Origin: Euphorbia lathyris
Lineage: Eukaryota; Streptophyta; Magnoliopsida; Malpighiales; Euphorbiaceae
Assembly: GCF_963576675.1 (NCBI RefSeq)
Contig: NC_088916.1
Location: 84,027,501 to 84,091,500 of the forward strand
Direction: 5' to 3'
Length of the DNA: 64,000 nt
Shown: positions 42,591 to 54,339 of the stretch, in pieces
Numbering within the stretch: position 1 is the stretch's first letter
How the letters are laid out: each line of letters starts with the position of its first letter
Notes under the pieces: generated by a model
Database searches by the model: none
Seen by the model: only the letters and a program-made list of their open reading frames with translations
What the model was told of the DNA's origin: nothing
Program-made: the position numbers and the translations under genes

Positions 42591-44990
42591 TGCACCTTAC
42601 ATCATCACACTGTGAACCATTGCACCTTACATCATCACACTGTAAAATTACATATGAATAAAAGGATGCTCCAGATGCTGAGTAAGAGTTGAATTCAAAG
42701 AATGTATAGAATGGTTGACTCTATTAATCTCAGTCTGCATAATTAAAAGGCATATGGACACAGACATAGGTTCTTTTAAGAAACGTTTTCTTAACTAGGA
42801 AAAACATGGAGAGTTTCACACAGCTTATGTAGGAACAAATTTCAAGCTAAAGTACAAGAGTTCCACAGGGGACTTGATCAACAAGGAGAACTTAACATGA
42901 AGTTTTTTTTAAGCGCTGAGGATCTTTAGGGTCGATTTATATAGAACACCTACTCCAATGCTATAGTCATTGGGGTCCGTCATTTACTAATGGTTGAATC
43001 CCAATGATATATTTACTTTTAAAAGTTCTTATTTATTTTTATTTCTATTAACTTTAATGTTATAGTTATTGGGGTCCGTCATTTACGAAAATTAATAAAA
43101 AAACTGATTAATATTTTAATTTGAATTCCTCTTCATAAAAAAAATTATTTTGAAGTATTGTTTTATTTATTTTTCTTTAATTGCTTCTACATTATTAGAC
43201 AAAAATTTAAAAATACAAACTATTTAATCTTTGAGATCGATTATTTACAAAATCTCATCTTCACACTAGGAAAGGAGCTCAAGGGCTTTCTTCAAGTCTA
43301 TCCCAGCTTGGAGACTGATAAATATCTTGTGTCTAGCTTCTAGCATCTCAATCTGACCAAGAGGTAGGATTAAAAATGAAATACTCAACCAAACAAATGA
43401 GTAAAGTGAACAAACCTAAGCTTGAAGAATGTTGGTCAGATCCATAACTTTGCCATCACTTGCTTGGGTGGATTTATATTTTATTGGAATGGCTTAATAT
43501 TATTTTATTATATAAGTATGGTAACCTTTGTAACGAGTTTACGTATTTGACAAAAAAAACTTTACTAGTGTAAAAGTGTGTAAGAGTGTAATATATAAAG
43601 AAGTTGTCGTGTCTTGTGCCATTGGAATTTTATATTGGGTAAATAAAAGTCATCCTTACAAAATTACTATTCATTCCATTACCAATTGCTTATTCGGTCC
43701 CTATTCTTTAACACAACATTTATGTCTCTGGTTGCAGAGTTTCCCTGAAGTCAACATCTCACGAAGCAACGAGAGACTCAGCAATTGAGGAACCAATGGT
43801 GTGTATTCCAGATCTTGAAGATGCCATAAATGATACATCAAATAAATCAATTACTGAACAAAACTCAATGATTCTCTACAACTCAGAAGTTAGAGCACTA
43901 AAATAAGTGCTCCAGACCTCAACAAGACTATAGATGCATGTTACAGTGGAAGGAAAAAGAAGCTCACTTAATGAAACAGTTTCATCTCAAAATTGAGTGG
44001 TTTCATCACAAAACAAACTGTTTATATATAAGAATTATTGTGAAACAACAAAGAAATAGAGCATATTGATGGACACAAAGGTAGTTGTTCTTCAGGGTAC
44101 TCATACCAAATCATAAGAAAAAAGATATGCTAGTACTGATTAGTGAACGTGGTCAACCATACTATTGCAGATACTCTGGCACTGAGATCATATATGAGGC
44201 TGCAAAGTAAGTTGAGGTTTGGAATTTACTAATTTCTAGTTTATGTTAATTTGTCCTTCTTACTTGTTTAATTTGCATTATTTAAAGGAAAAACATAAGT
44301 TTTTGTTTTGGAACAATTATTTTTATTGATTGGTCTCATTATGGTGTTAAAATATTATCATCAAATATTTGTTTTCTGATCTGTTTACAAACATAATTAA
44401 AATAAAATCATTCTAGGGATCTTTTATTGTTCAGAATTAGATGCATTTTTTCTTGATGAATATTAACAATAAATCTAAAATTTTATTAATATAAAAGTGG
44501 GATTTAGAAAGTTATTTATACACGGTAATTTGATTTGAATATTCCAGAAAAGTGAAAAATCCACATGAGCCATTTTATGTACAGAAAATTTGGCAACTCT
44601 TGACCATATTTATTCACTATAGGAATTTTTACACTTTATTCTATCATCAACATACATGGGATATTTCTTTGGCTTCACAGCCTCCTGCTCTCTAACTTTG
44701 AAGACTCAGACTTTTAGGCAGCTTTACCTTTTTCATTTTTTCAGTTTCCTTGAAATGGCTTTAGATTACACACACATTTATAGAATAAGTATTTACAAGC
44801 AAGAATCGTTCATAAATAGTTTCCCAGTTTTCCAGTTCATTAGTACCAACTTCTTCATTTGAGACTCAGTTTGACTGCATTAACTTTGAAAATAGTTTTG
44901 CTCATCTTTGATTCTGACATAACAGGGTGTTGTAGATTATGAGGGTAGATTGCTCATAAATTTGTGGGCAATGAAATGATATACTATCGA
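42591..44990 (+). other. AT-rich DNA with unidentified exon-like fragments
   Basis: No known gene is recognised. GGGGTCCGTCATTTAC occurs near 42974 and 43072 in duplicated context. Three stretches look like exons on the plus strand. About 43266-43347 reads LGKELKGFLQVYPSLETDKY. From an acceptor near 43737, a frame of about 56 codons includes MVCIPDLEDAIND. About 44126-44206 reads SERGQPYYCRYSGTEIIYE and ends at a GTAAGT donor. They could come from one captured gene. Between them the DNA looks like introns. Confidence 0.35.
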
Positions 44991-45174
44991 TTTGTTTGGT
45001 TGTAGCCTTTGTGCACTGATGCATAAATTTGAGGAACCTAACAAAAAACGTCTAAATTGATACTTCGTCAAAAATCTATCCATTTGTTTGGTTGTAGCCT
45101 TTGTTTACTGATGCATAAATTTTAGGAAGGTAACAAAAAAGGTCTAAATTGATACTTCGTCAAAAATCTTAGGC
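44991..45174 (+). repeat. Tandem duplication, period 92 bp
   Basis: Both copies contain TTTGTTTGGTTGTAGCCTTT and TAAATTGATACTTCGTCAAA and differ at several bases. It is an old local duplication. Confidence 0.9.
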
Positions 45175-45334
45175 CTATTTTGTTACCTTATCCCTAAATT
45201 TTACTATGCAGGTTGAAAGCATAGTTTTGAGTATCATATCAATGTTTCCCAGTAATAACGACGAGTCTCCTGCAACTGGATCATATTTTTAGGAATTTAA
45301 GTGAGTTCTGTCCTATGGGCGATCATATTTTTTT

Positions 45335-45840
45335 GGGTAATTAATTTATTAGTCCCTAACAAAACACACTGTTTAGTCCTGTATTTTTAAAAACACACGG
45401 TAAAGTTTCTAACGTTTTTCTCAGTGAACTGTTTAGTCCCTAAAATTAGTCGCTGCCGTTAGACTCTCATGAAGATCCTGTTAATCAATTTGAATTTGCG
45501 TTCTTCTTTTCCTTTATTTTCCTTTCCTTTAAACTCTAATGCATCTGAAATTAACTTTGAATGCTCGATTTTCTTCTTAATCGATCAAATTCGTAAGCAT
45601 TGGGTGTTCTTTTCTTATTTTCCATACAAATAGCTTCTTCTTCTAAATTGGATTTCCTCTTCTGAAGTTTGAAGATAAATAGTAAAGGGTAATTTAGTCA
45701 TTTCTGAAGTCATAAACGGTAAAAAAAATCTAACAAACGGACGGAATGACTAAACAGTTCACTGAAAAACAGGTTAGAGACTAAACAGTGACTAAACAGT
45801 GTGTTTTATCAAAATATAGGGACTAATAAATTAATTACCC
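45335..45840. mobile_element. Mutator-like MITE with 9-bp target duplication
   Basis: The ends GGGTAATTAATTTATTAGTC (left) and its inverted equivalent at the right open long terminal inverted repeats of roughly 100 bp, with ACACACTGTTTAGTC and CAGTGAACTGTTTAGTC inside. TATTTTTTT flanks it exactly on both sides (45326-45334 and 45841-45849). Long TIRs plus a 9-bp duplication are diagnostic of the Mutator superfamily. At 506 bp it has no coding capacity. Confidence 0.85.
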
Positions 45841-46222
45841 TATTTTTTTTGTTGCATGTTTTTAGAGAGTAACACAATTTGGTTTTGGTTGAATTAAAAG
45901 ATTAGTCAATTTAGATTTTCCTTTTCTACCGATTTGTTTACATTAAGAGACTAACAAATGGAGCAATCCGTTGATATAGATTTTAGGAATTAATTTAAAC
46001 GTCTGGAAGATACTTTTAGAAATACTAAAAGTATATAAGTTGCTTAAATCCATGAACAAAGACAATGAAAAAAACAAATAAGCCTTCTATTAGTGTTCTG
46101 ACTTATTATCTTAATTTGAAATTCTGATTCTTACATATTGAAGTTATGAATTCTTACAATAATATAAACAAATTAGAGTAATATACTGTAGTTCGTATTC
46201 TTCCTGCAAATCTAATTTTGAT

Positions 46223-46660
46223 ATGGTGTATATAGGTTCTTCACCTGAACAAAATTCTTCAAATGGAAACAATTCTGATCACAAAATAGATTACTTCAAA
46301 TATAATTATAAGGATTTCATATCTTTACTTATAGATAGTACATATAATAGGGTTTCTACTTCAAAAGATTTTGATATGGCTTCATCTTCTAATAAAGAGC
46401 TGAAGATTTCTCTGAATTGCAATTTTGGAGAAGTGGAAGATGAATGCCGCAGTAAATACAAAATTCATGTTTTCTCTTTGATAAAACTGTTGCAAATGGT
46501 TTGTGAACATTTCTTGCTTGTAAATACTAATTCTATAAATGTTCCTCTACTCCAATATGCCCAAGCTTCATTAATCTCAAGCCATTTTAAAGAAACTATG
46601 GAGAAGGTAATGCTGCCAAAAAGTCTACAGTCTTCAAAGGTAATTATGCTCTGTTCATAG
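46223..46660 (+). CDS. Unrecognised 145-codon open frame, probably an exon fragment
   Basis: The frame is open across a strongly AT-rich area. It includes NCNFGEVEDECRSKYKIHVF and SLIKLLQMVCEHFLLV, and the protein looks globular rather than low-complexity. It is bracketed by an acceptor-like TATAG at 46236 and a donor-like AAG/GTAATT at 46639, so the real coding part is probably 46237-46639 and the stop is intronic. I do not recognise the family. It could be one exon of a gene captured by a transposon, perhaps with the fragments at 43.2-44.2 kb. Confidence 0.4.
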   Translation: MVYIGSSPEQNSSNGNNSDHKIDYFKYNYKDFISLLIDSTYNRVSTSKDFDMASSSNKELKISLNCNFGEVEDECRSKYKIHVFSLIKLLQMVCEHFLLVNTNSINVPLLQYAQASLISSHFKETMEKVMLPKSLQSSKVIMLCS

Positions 46661-46894
46661 AGAAAGAAATGGATCTGTTCATGCTTTTGAGCTACTAATC
46701 TAGTAACTGAAAGTTCTCTTGAGATCTCGAGAGGCACTTTGGTGCCTGTTGTACTCCAACCTATTAATTGATCAAATGGGGCTGCTGGCGAAACATCCTC
46801 TAACACAACCATATGGGCGCACATAGCTGTCTCAAAAGGCAAACATGCTTTAGATGTTGTAGATCAATAGAATGTAACAACACCACGGAACCAA

Positions 46895-47010
46895 CCGCAC
46901 ACAGTTATTCATTTCCAATCTCAACCTAACCACCAGGAAATGCCTTCTAGCATACAACACAGTTATTCATTTCCAATCTCAACCGCACACAGTTATTCAT
47001 TTCCAATCTC
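46895..47010 (+). repeat. Three copies of a 23-bp unit
   Basis: CACAGTTATTCATTTCCAAT followed by CTC occurs at about 46900, 46958 and 46987. Part of the flank CAACCGCA is repeated too. Confidence 0.85.
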
Positions 47011-49297
47011 CTAACTGATCATCAAGACAAATCAAGTCATGCCGCAGTTAACAGATAATATATAATACCAGTTGCTCTGCTGCAAAATTGTCTACGGATG
47101 ATTATGATGATGACCATGATGACGAGGACAAAGATGATTATGATGCACTTTCTGTTGAAGCCATAGAAATATCTAATTTATCTCGATGATATTACTCGAG
47201 GAGAAGAAACTGTAGAAATTCTCATAAGCTGCAATTGGTTTGAAAGTATTTACTTTAGTTCATCAAGTTTGACCTGGGAAACCAAAGTTTAAATTAATTT
47301 AATTCTACCACAACCACATATATAGTTATTAACAATTTAATCAAACAACCTTAGATATTTAATCAATTAAACTAATAGACTATTGTTAAAATTCGGAATT
47401 TTAGTTCTTAAACAAGCAAGGATTTATCTAGTTGGCTTTCTTTTAAGAAGAGTGACCACTTTGACAAGTATTTTCCATTTTTTACCTTCAACAAATTCTA
47501 TTGAAAAATAAGAGTATATTGAAACAATTTCTATTAAAAAACAAGAGTATATTGAATGTAATTAAACAAGAACAACATTAAAAGTTCAGTAATCAATTTA
47601 AGTTTTAGACCTAGTATGAGGTAACAGACTTATTAAACAAAAAAAAATTGTACACTCATTCGAAAAAGGAAGAAAGGAAAAAATCCAATTGAATATGATT
47701 TCTCAATGAAATATAAAAATAAAACAAATTCAAATTCCTTGGATTTGAAGAGAAAGAACTGTTACTCACAGGTTTTGTACAAACATTGGCTTCTTTCTTA
47801 AAAGCTGCAGCAGTACAATGCATCTTCTTTTTCAGGAATCAAATAATTAAAATATCACTATTACTTAAAATATCACAAATTTTGATGAATTGCCCAAATA
47901 CAATAAATCTCAAGTTGAGATAGTATGAATGAGTACTATGAATTACAGATGGCCATAAACTGATGACAAGTTAAACAACCATAATCTACTCAAGTGGATA
48001 AGGCCAAAACTAATTGAACTGTCATAATAAACTGAAGCATGTTCTCGCAATATGGGTTTCATCAAGTTTGAACAGTTTAAGCAATACAAAAATAACCAAA
48101 ATATTAATATGAAACAAGGGCCACAGATGAACTTTTGAAAATAAATAACATTTGATAGAAGCATTTGATCATACAACTTAATAACACAATGAACCAATCA
48201 ATCAAACTAACTGTTCCCAAACATAAACTTTTTAAATAATGCAAATTTAATTGTAAGAAGGACATGTTAATATAAAAATAAATTATTAATTCAAAACCTC
48301 AACTTACTTCCAGCCTCTTATCATCTTTGCTGTAAGAAAGGATCGTTTTCGCCGGCCACATTCTACAATCAGTGCTAGAATATATTTTTTTCTTTCTTTT
48401 TGTTTCTGAAGATCTGTTGAATCACTCTTATCTTGACATGAATTTTCTTCATGTTTCTTTAATGTCATATTTCCTGCACAATATAAACTTAGTTAAAATC
48501 GTGTGTTTTCTAGATGGATTCAGATTTTTCACTATCATTCTAGATATTTTTGAATTTTTTTTATTTCTTAAACATTGCAAGGTAGATCTATTCGGATTTC
48601 TCCTTTGGTTTTGATTTAAAAAAATAACTCAATAGCCATATCCTTCTAAAAATAATATATGTAGGTCCGAAAACTTCATAAGGCAAAAGAACAAATTCCA
48701 TAAATCATTATATGTATAAACTTAATGGTGCTACTCAAAGTTCAAATTGGAAAACCATACACATATATTAAAATTAGGAGCTTTCAGTAGATTAGAAAAA
48801 GAAACTAAAAATCAGTGAAAGACATTTGTAGTCATAGTTTTGAATCACATCAAATTAACATATATACAACTAATGAGGGAGAGTATACATACAGTCCTGG
48901 AAAAGCCTAGGCAGAGCAACGATGTCTTCTATAAGTGAAAGCTATTGTTTATTTGATGGGTGAGATAGAGAACTCGTTCATTTTTGCTAACTAAATACAC
49001 ATGAAGATTAGTGTGATTGACTGAGATAGAGAATAAAAGAAACTTTTGATGTAATGTTGGTGGAGAGTTGCTCCAGATATATTAGATTTGGGAGTCTAGG
49101 GTTTATGTTCATCAATCATTTTGTTTATATATGAGATCTGGGGGTATAATTGTAATTAACTTTTATTTGCTAGGGTCTATTTGGACCAATCATTTTGTTT
49201 ATATATTTTACAATTTAAGAATTGCATTTTTATTTAATTTAATAGATTTGTATATGTTTCCTTCATCAACACTTAGGTTTAATTAAAAAAAAATAGA
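47011..49297. other. AT-rich DNA, weak exon traces only
   Basis: A plus-strand stretch near 47090-47195 encodes an acidic run DDYDDDHDDEDKDDYDALSV and may be an exon. On the minus strand 48371-48306 reads CGRRKRSFLTAKMIRGWK up to a GTAAGT donor, exon-like but unidentified. Similar GGCCGGC-containing sequence occurs near 57160. The remainder shows no coding or clear repeat structure. Confidence 0.35.
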
Positions 49298-49863
49298 TAA
49301 TGATGAAATTTGACTCTAACATTTGTTTTAAAAGTGCAAATTTAGCATTAACGCATGAAATAGTTCAACTTTAATCCTAACGTTTCCAAACAAGATCAAA
49401 TTTAGCATTATTATATTAAAAATTTGAAAGGCTAATTGAGTATTATTTATTCCAAACAAGTTTTATGATAAATTGAAGCAGTTTCATAATTTTTTTGTTG
49501 TTTGTAATTATATTAATAACACAATAAAAAATTTAGACACCTTATAAAAAATTGTGTTAACATGTTTGTGGGAGATTTAGTTGTTAGTATTTTAACATAT
49601 TTTTAGTAACACATTAAATATCTTAGACTTAATTGATGTTTGGAAGGTCCGACGAGATAATTAAAAAACACTCTAACTATTATTTTCAAATTTTCTCGGT
49701 AACATAAAGCTAATATTTATCTTGCCTAGAAACATTAGGCTTAAATTTGGATCATTTCGTATGTTAGAATTAAATTTGCAATTCACCCAATAGTTAGGCT
49801 CAAATTTGGCCTTTATCCCAAATAGTTAGCCTCAAATTTGCCCCGTCTAACCTGCTTATTATC
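49298..49863. mobile_element. Foldback element with long inverted arms
   Basis: The left arm (about 49298-49390, AAATTTGACTCTAACATTTG) and the right arm (about 49740-49863, read inverted as AAATTTGAGCCTAACTATTG) are reverse complements over about 90 bp with mismatches. The right arm holds an extra copy of the CAAATTTGAGGCTAAC unit. It resembles a Mutator-type MITE. I could not define a target duplication. Confidence 0.5.
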
Positions 49864-50280
49864 TTGTAGGAACCAACACGTTGTTGGATCATCAACATCG
49901 TCTTGGCACGTGATAGAGTTCAGGTAACAAGTTATCATTAGTGTGGTGAATATAAACTTCGATTATCCACCATCTATCAGAATATTCAGCAATGGCTCAA
50001 TCTAGTCGAGTTCACTTGGAGATCCACCGGAACAACGATCAAGAAGCGAGAAAAACCCCATCGGGACGTAGAATCGGGTAAGGAATCCTCTACTACCCCT
50101 AGGGTATTTTCCTGAAGCCAATCACCTAGGTGAAGGTGTTCCAAATCGAGGAGTCCTCACATGCGCCATACAAAGAGAAGGGAGCCGAAGGACGAAACAA
50201 AACTCCATAGGCGAAGCAAACACCGTTCTCCAACAAAACCCAAAGCAATCACCACCAAAGGTCCGAATCGAAGTAGACAA

Positions 50281-51260
50281 TGGCTAAAGAGGGCGCACCC
50301 CTCACCAAAGAAGATATATTGGACCTGCTAGAAAAAAACTCTTTATAAAAATCCATTTTTCAAGACGGATACTCGAACTTAGCAAAGACCAACGCCCCTC
50401 TATCGAAGGAGATTCAAAGGCAACCCATGCCTCGATGATTCTGGGTGGCAACCTTTGTCAAATATGGAGGAATGAGCGACCCTGATACCCACGTCAAAAA
50501 AATTTGACAAATAATGGAAGCAACTACGACTATTTACGTTGTCTTACACCGTATTTTCCCTACTACTTTGAAATAATCCAATGACATTTTCGTACGAGCA
50601 ACTCTCGTATTCATCCATTCGTAACTTCAATTAGATGGCAGAATGCTTCGTGGACCATTTCATCACCTCAGTACCGAAGGGGAAGACCATGCTAGATCTT
50701 AATTGACCAGTTCAAAACGAATATTTGGTCAGTTGATTGAGAAGTTCCACGACATGACCATTGATCAGGTAAAGGAATTTAATGTGGGCGGCGCTATTGA
50801 CGCCTTAGAGAGAAATTGCCGAAGTCGGGACGAGCATAATTCGAAGCGCTTATGAATAGAGCCACATACTATAGTCATTGGGACGAGCACAAGCCAAACC
50901 CATTGCTTCAAAGAGAGAAGGTCCCAAACACTGATAGGCGCCCTAGAAAAGAAGAGAGGATAATAAGATGCGAAGAAATGCTCTTTTGGATGGAGGATAA
51001 TAAGATGCGAATCGAATATCCACCTAAACTCAAAAACAGCGGGAGCAACGAAAAATACTGCCACTTTCACAAGAGTGAAGGCCATGAAGGAAAAGATTGC
51101 TGAGAACTAGGTGCCGAGCTGGAGAAAATGGCGAAAAGTGGTAAGTTGGACCGATTCTTCATAAAACGACGACGGTGGCAAGCAAGAAAAGGAAAAGAAG
51201 CAAGACAATTGGCTCCTAGGGGGATAATAAACGTGATCACCCGTCCCTTACAGGTTAGAA
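50281..51260 (+). pseudogene. Ty3/gypsy Tat-type gag relic
   Basis: Scattered frames give MAKEGAPLTKEDILDLLEKN at 50281, YGGMSDPDTHVKKF near 50468, and then CHFHKSEGHEGKDC near 51058 followed by LEKMAKSGKLDRFF. The last pair (a CxFHxxxGHxxxxC knuckle followed by a Leu-rich segment) is characteristic of Tat/Athila-type gag of plant gypsy elements. Many stops and frameshifts lie between. No protease or pol is found downstream, and no LTRs were identified. Open frames 50765-51085 (minus) and 50852-51103 (plus) overlap this relic; only the plus one reflects real gag sequence, near its end. Confidence 0.65.
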
Positions 51261-51617
51261 AAATCCACTAGAATTTTACAGTGAAGCCTTCACCACCAAA
51301 ATAACCTCTATTTAAGTGAATTTAGAAATGAGATAATCACAATTTTTGTTAATATAAAAATAATGATTTAGATTCATCATATTTTTACAAGAAAGTATAA
51401 CATTGATTGCTGGTGTCGTTCTTACGTGTAATCTATATATTTATACGATAAAGTTTAAGAAAATTCAGTAAAGTTTTTTTTTTCATTCTTTTTATCATAC
51501 TTTTTTACTTAAGTTTCATTCTATCGTGAATTTTTTTTATCAAATTTTGTAAATTTATGAAACTTTCAACAAATAAATAAGTATCAAAGAAGTTAAAGTT
51601 TTCAAATTTAGTTTTTT

Positions 51618-52075
51618 TTAAATTCTTAAAATATTGTTTAATAAAAATTTATTCACAAGGACATAATACGAATACAACCACTTACATGACTACATGTGGT
51701 GAATGTGGTTCAAATAGATTAAAGTAATAATTAGTAATTAATAAATAGATTTAAAAATTAGTGAAATAAAAAAAATAAATTTTTTTAAGTTTGACAGTTC
51801 AAACTAATTTGTCACTGTTCTTACCAAATTGCTAATTCAAGCTTTTAAATTCTTAAAATATTATTTTAATTAACATAGACATAGTATGAAAGCCCCTTAC
51901 AGAACTATATAGGGTGAATTTGGTTCTAAATACATTAAAATAATAATTAAATTAGAGAAATAAGAAAATCAAAATATTATAAGTTTGACAGATCAAAATG
52001 ACCTGTCACTCTTCTTATTTGATATACCCTTACCAAATTACCAATTCAAGAATTCTTAAAATGTTACTTTAATAA
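51618..52075 (+). repeat. Diverged tandem duplication, unit about 205-230 bp
   Basis: Copies start at about 51618 and 51846, with a partial third at 52050. Each begins AATTCTTAAAATATT-like and includes TTTGACAG, TCAAA and CTGTCACT-type words. The surrounding 51261-51617 is AT-rich without other structure. Confidence 0.6.
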
Positions 52076-52776
52076 AAACAAGACAGAGTGATTTTCAATA
52101 TTAATAAGTGTTTCGTAACCCTACATAAGCAGTTCTCAAAGTTTGTGATTTTTGAGGGATGAGTGTTTCCTCCCGTGCCATTACCCACTCCTCCTTCTGG
52201 CCAGCCCCATGTAACTCCTCTGGATCTGAATCTGAGATAAGATCCATGGAAACTTGTTTTGCTGTTGATGGGATGCAATCAACATCTCCTCTACCTACAA
52301 ATGATCTTCAGCATTAATCCCTGATTCTCTGGTAAATGTTTCTACTTTTGGTTTCTTGATTTTATGTTTTAACAGGAATTCTCAAGATCTAAATTACTAT
52401 TTTTATATGGCAGTGCTCTTTTACTCCTAACTAATGTATTATCTGTATCATCCTCTGATTTTCCTACCTGTTTTTCTTTCATTAACAGAGTATTTTCTAT
52501 GATTTTGAACATCTGAGTTCCAATTTTAAAAAGGCCTTTTTTTTTTTGAGTTTTGACTACTTGTGTGAATTTATAGATGAACATTTGTGAATTACAGGAT
52601 TATATATGTGTTTATGTTTATCTATCTCTGTCACTTAAGGTGTCCTTCTTAATGAAAATCACTTCTTTTTTCAGTGGAAGAGAAAATCACTTTTAGTTGG
52701 TATAAGTATAGGACTAACTATAGATTTTGAAAACTAAAGGAACCTATGTTAATAAATCTTTTGAAAATCACTTCAG
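52076..52776 (+). other. AT-rich DNA before the SMC-hinge gene fragment
   Basis: A plus-strand open stretch near 52160-52314 encodes SMETCFAVDGMQSTSPLPTN and might be an exon of the same captured gene, but I cannot match it. The rest appears intronic. Confidence 0.3.
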
Positions 52777-53480
52777 AAAGTGTGAAGGCTTTAGAGATTT
52801 ATGAAGAAGGCAAGATAAATAGAGTTGCTGGCCTTCATGGCCTTGGATCTTCTATTGGAAGGAAAATCAGTGGCCGTTTTCTAGTTATCTCTCTAGAAGA
52901 GTCCAGGTAAGACTACTATTTTATATCTAGATGTTTGACTATAATATTTTTTTATTAGGCCATATACTGGAGGTTTCATACATGGTGATCCACAAAAGAA
53001 GCTTGCTCTTCTAAAGCCAAAATTACCAAATGGATCATCTCCAACGGGCTTTCTTGATTTTGGCAGTAAACATGATCAATATGGACGCTGGAAATTTTTC
53101 ATGTGTAACTCCAAGTGGACATGGTCTTAGAGAGACATTATTCTATACCCTTTTTTCACACCTGCAAGTCTATAAAACCAGAACTGATATTCTTCATGCT
53201 CTTCCATGCATAACTGAAGGAGCTTTGTCTTTAGACGGTGGAATTATAAAGAAAAACGGGACCTTTGCTCTTGGCGATAAGTAAGTCTTTGTGTTGTTTG
53301 TGTTAATGATTTCAATTTTTCATTGCTCATTGTCTTTACAGTAAGGATGTGGAAGTGATATTCCCAGTAGTTTTCAACAATTACAGTACAACTGAAGAAC
53401 GATTCCCAAATTGAAGATAATATCAGCAAATTAAAATGGGAACACCTTAATATTGCTAAGGATATGTGAAGAGGGCAACC
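52777..53480 (+). pseudogene. Captured GMI1/DMS3-type SMC-hinge gene fragment
   Basis: Three exons with consensus splice borders are visible. Exon 52777-52906 encodes VAGLHGLGSSIGRKISG and ends at GTAAG. Exon 52969-53280 encodes [18 protein letters not shown], then after a one-base insertion [32 protein letters not shown] and [19 protein letters not shown], ending at GTAAGT. The third, from 53342, gives KDVEVIFPV and, after stops, LKWEHLNIAKDM. This matches from memory the C-terminal hinge-type region of plant GMI1 and DMS3, chromatin and DNA-repair or RNA-directed DNA methylation proteins. I cannot decide between the two. The exons match a gene, but the frameshift and the lack of other exons make this a fragment. 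Confidence 0.7.
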
Positions 53481-53599
53481 ATTGTTAGACAAAATGAAGG
53501 CTTTAAGAGTTAAATATATGTTTCAACAACTTTAACTTTGTAAACTGTACTTGAACCAAGTTTTTGAGATATATACATTTTTTGAGATAAACTGTGCCA

Positions 53600-53960
53600 T
53601 GTGCCACATGGTACACTAGGTAATTCTATTGTGTATTAGTAGTTAAATAATTCAATTATTTACAATATTTTATCATAGTCAAGACATTGTAGCTATTATA
53701 TTACATACTATTATAAAATATATTTATCGAAGCAAAAACTAGTAACAACTTTAAATGTGCTATAATTGTAGCTATTAGTATACATTAGCTACCAATATTA
53801 AGTCGCAGCTAACTTTTGTAGTTGCTAATTATTACTATAGCTATAACTATGTAGAATTTGTAGCTAAATAATTATTTTCTACAATATTCTTATCATAGCT
53901 AAAAGGTCGTAGCTCATACATTACCTACTGCTACAAAATATATTTGTTAATGCAAAAACA
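53600..53960 (+). mobile_element. CACTA subterminal repeat remnant
   Basis: The sequence repeats TTTGTAGCTA, TATTAGCTAC and TTATCATAGCTAA-type words, closely matching the right subterminal region of the complete CACTA element at 62870-63260 (for example GTAGCTATTAGTATACATTAG in both, cut to 20: TAGCTATTAGTATACATTAG). No terminal CACTAC end is seen here. The element that carried the SMC-hinge fragment was probably of this family. Confidence 0.6.
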
Positions 53961-53974
53961 TTCCAGATGTAGAT

Positions 53975-54332
53975 AAGGCAGCCTATTACCCTACACGGAT
54001 CATTGCTGACGGTTCCACAGAAGTTGTAATGCAGCTGCAGCAAAAGCATCCATTCAATGTCCTTGCACTTGCACTTGCACTTCTCTCCCCTTCCATCGGT
54101 GCATATCATCTTTCCGTTATAAGCAGCAGACGTATTTGAAGGAAAATTACAAGGCATCTGACTGCCCATATTCCCATTCAGAAAACGAGGATTCTGCAAG
54201 GCCAGTAGTTTAGGAGGAAAGCAATCAGCAGCCATGCTATGTTTCTTGTTGGAAACCTTATGTGCTGTGGGTCCTAAATCCTTGGAAAACCGCATTAGAC
54301 TATTTGTGTACTGGGTAGCTGTACATGGAACC
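53975..54332 (-). pseudogene. Unidentified captured exon
   Basis: On the minus strand an acceptor CTTCAG at about 54333 leads into an open frame containing CTATQYTNSLMRFSKDLGPT, FPPKLLALQNPRFLNGNMG and SQMPCNFPSNTSAAYNGKM. The coding then becomes Cys/Lys-rich and drifts. Composition is that of a plant coding exon, unlike its AT-rich surroundings. I do not recognise the gene. It lies directly beside the CACTA remnant, in keeping with capture. Confidence 0.45.
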
Positions 54333-54339
54333 TGAAGTA

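Noticed and set aside
52069..52278. Minus-strand 69-codon frame
   Set aside because: No similarity or splice context. The plus strand looks at least as exon-like there.
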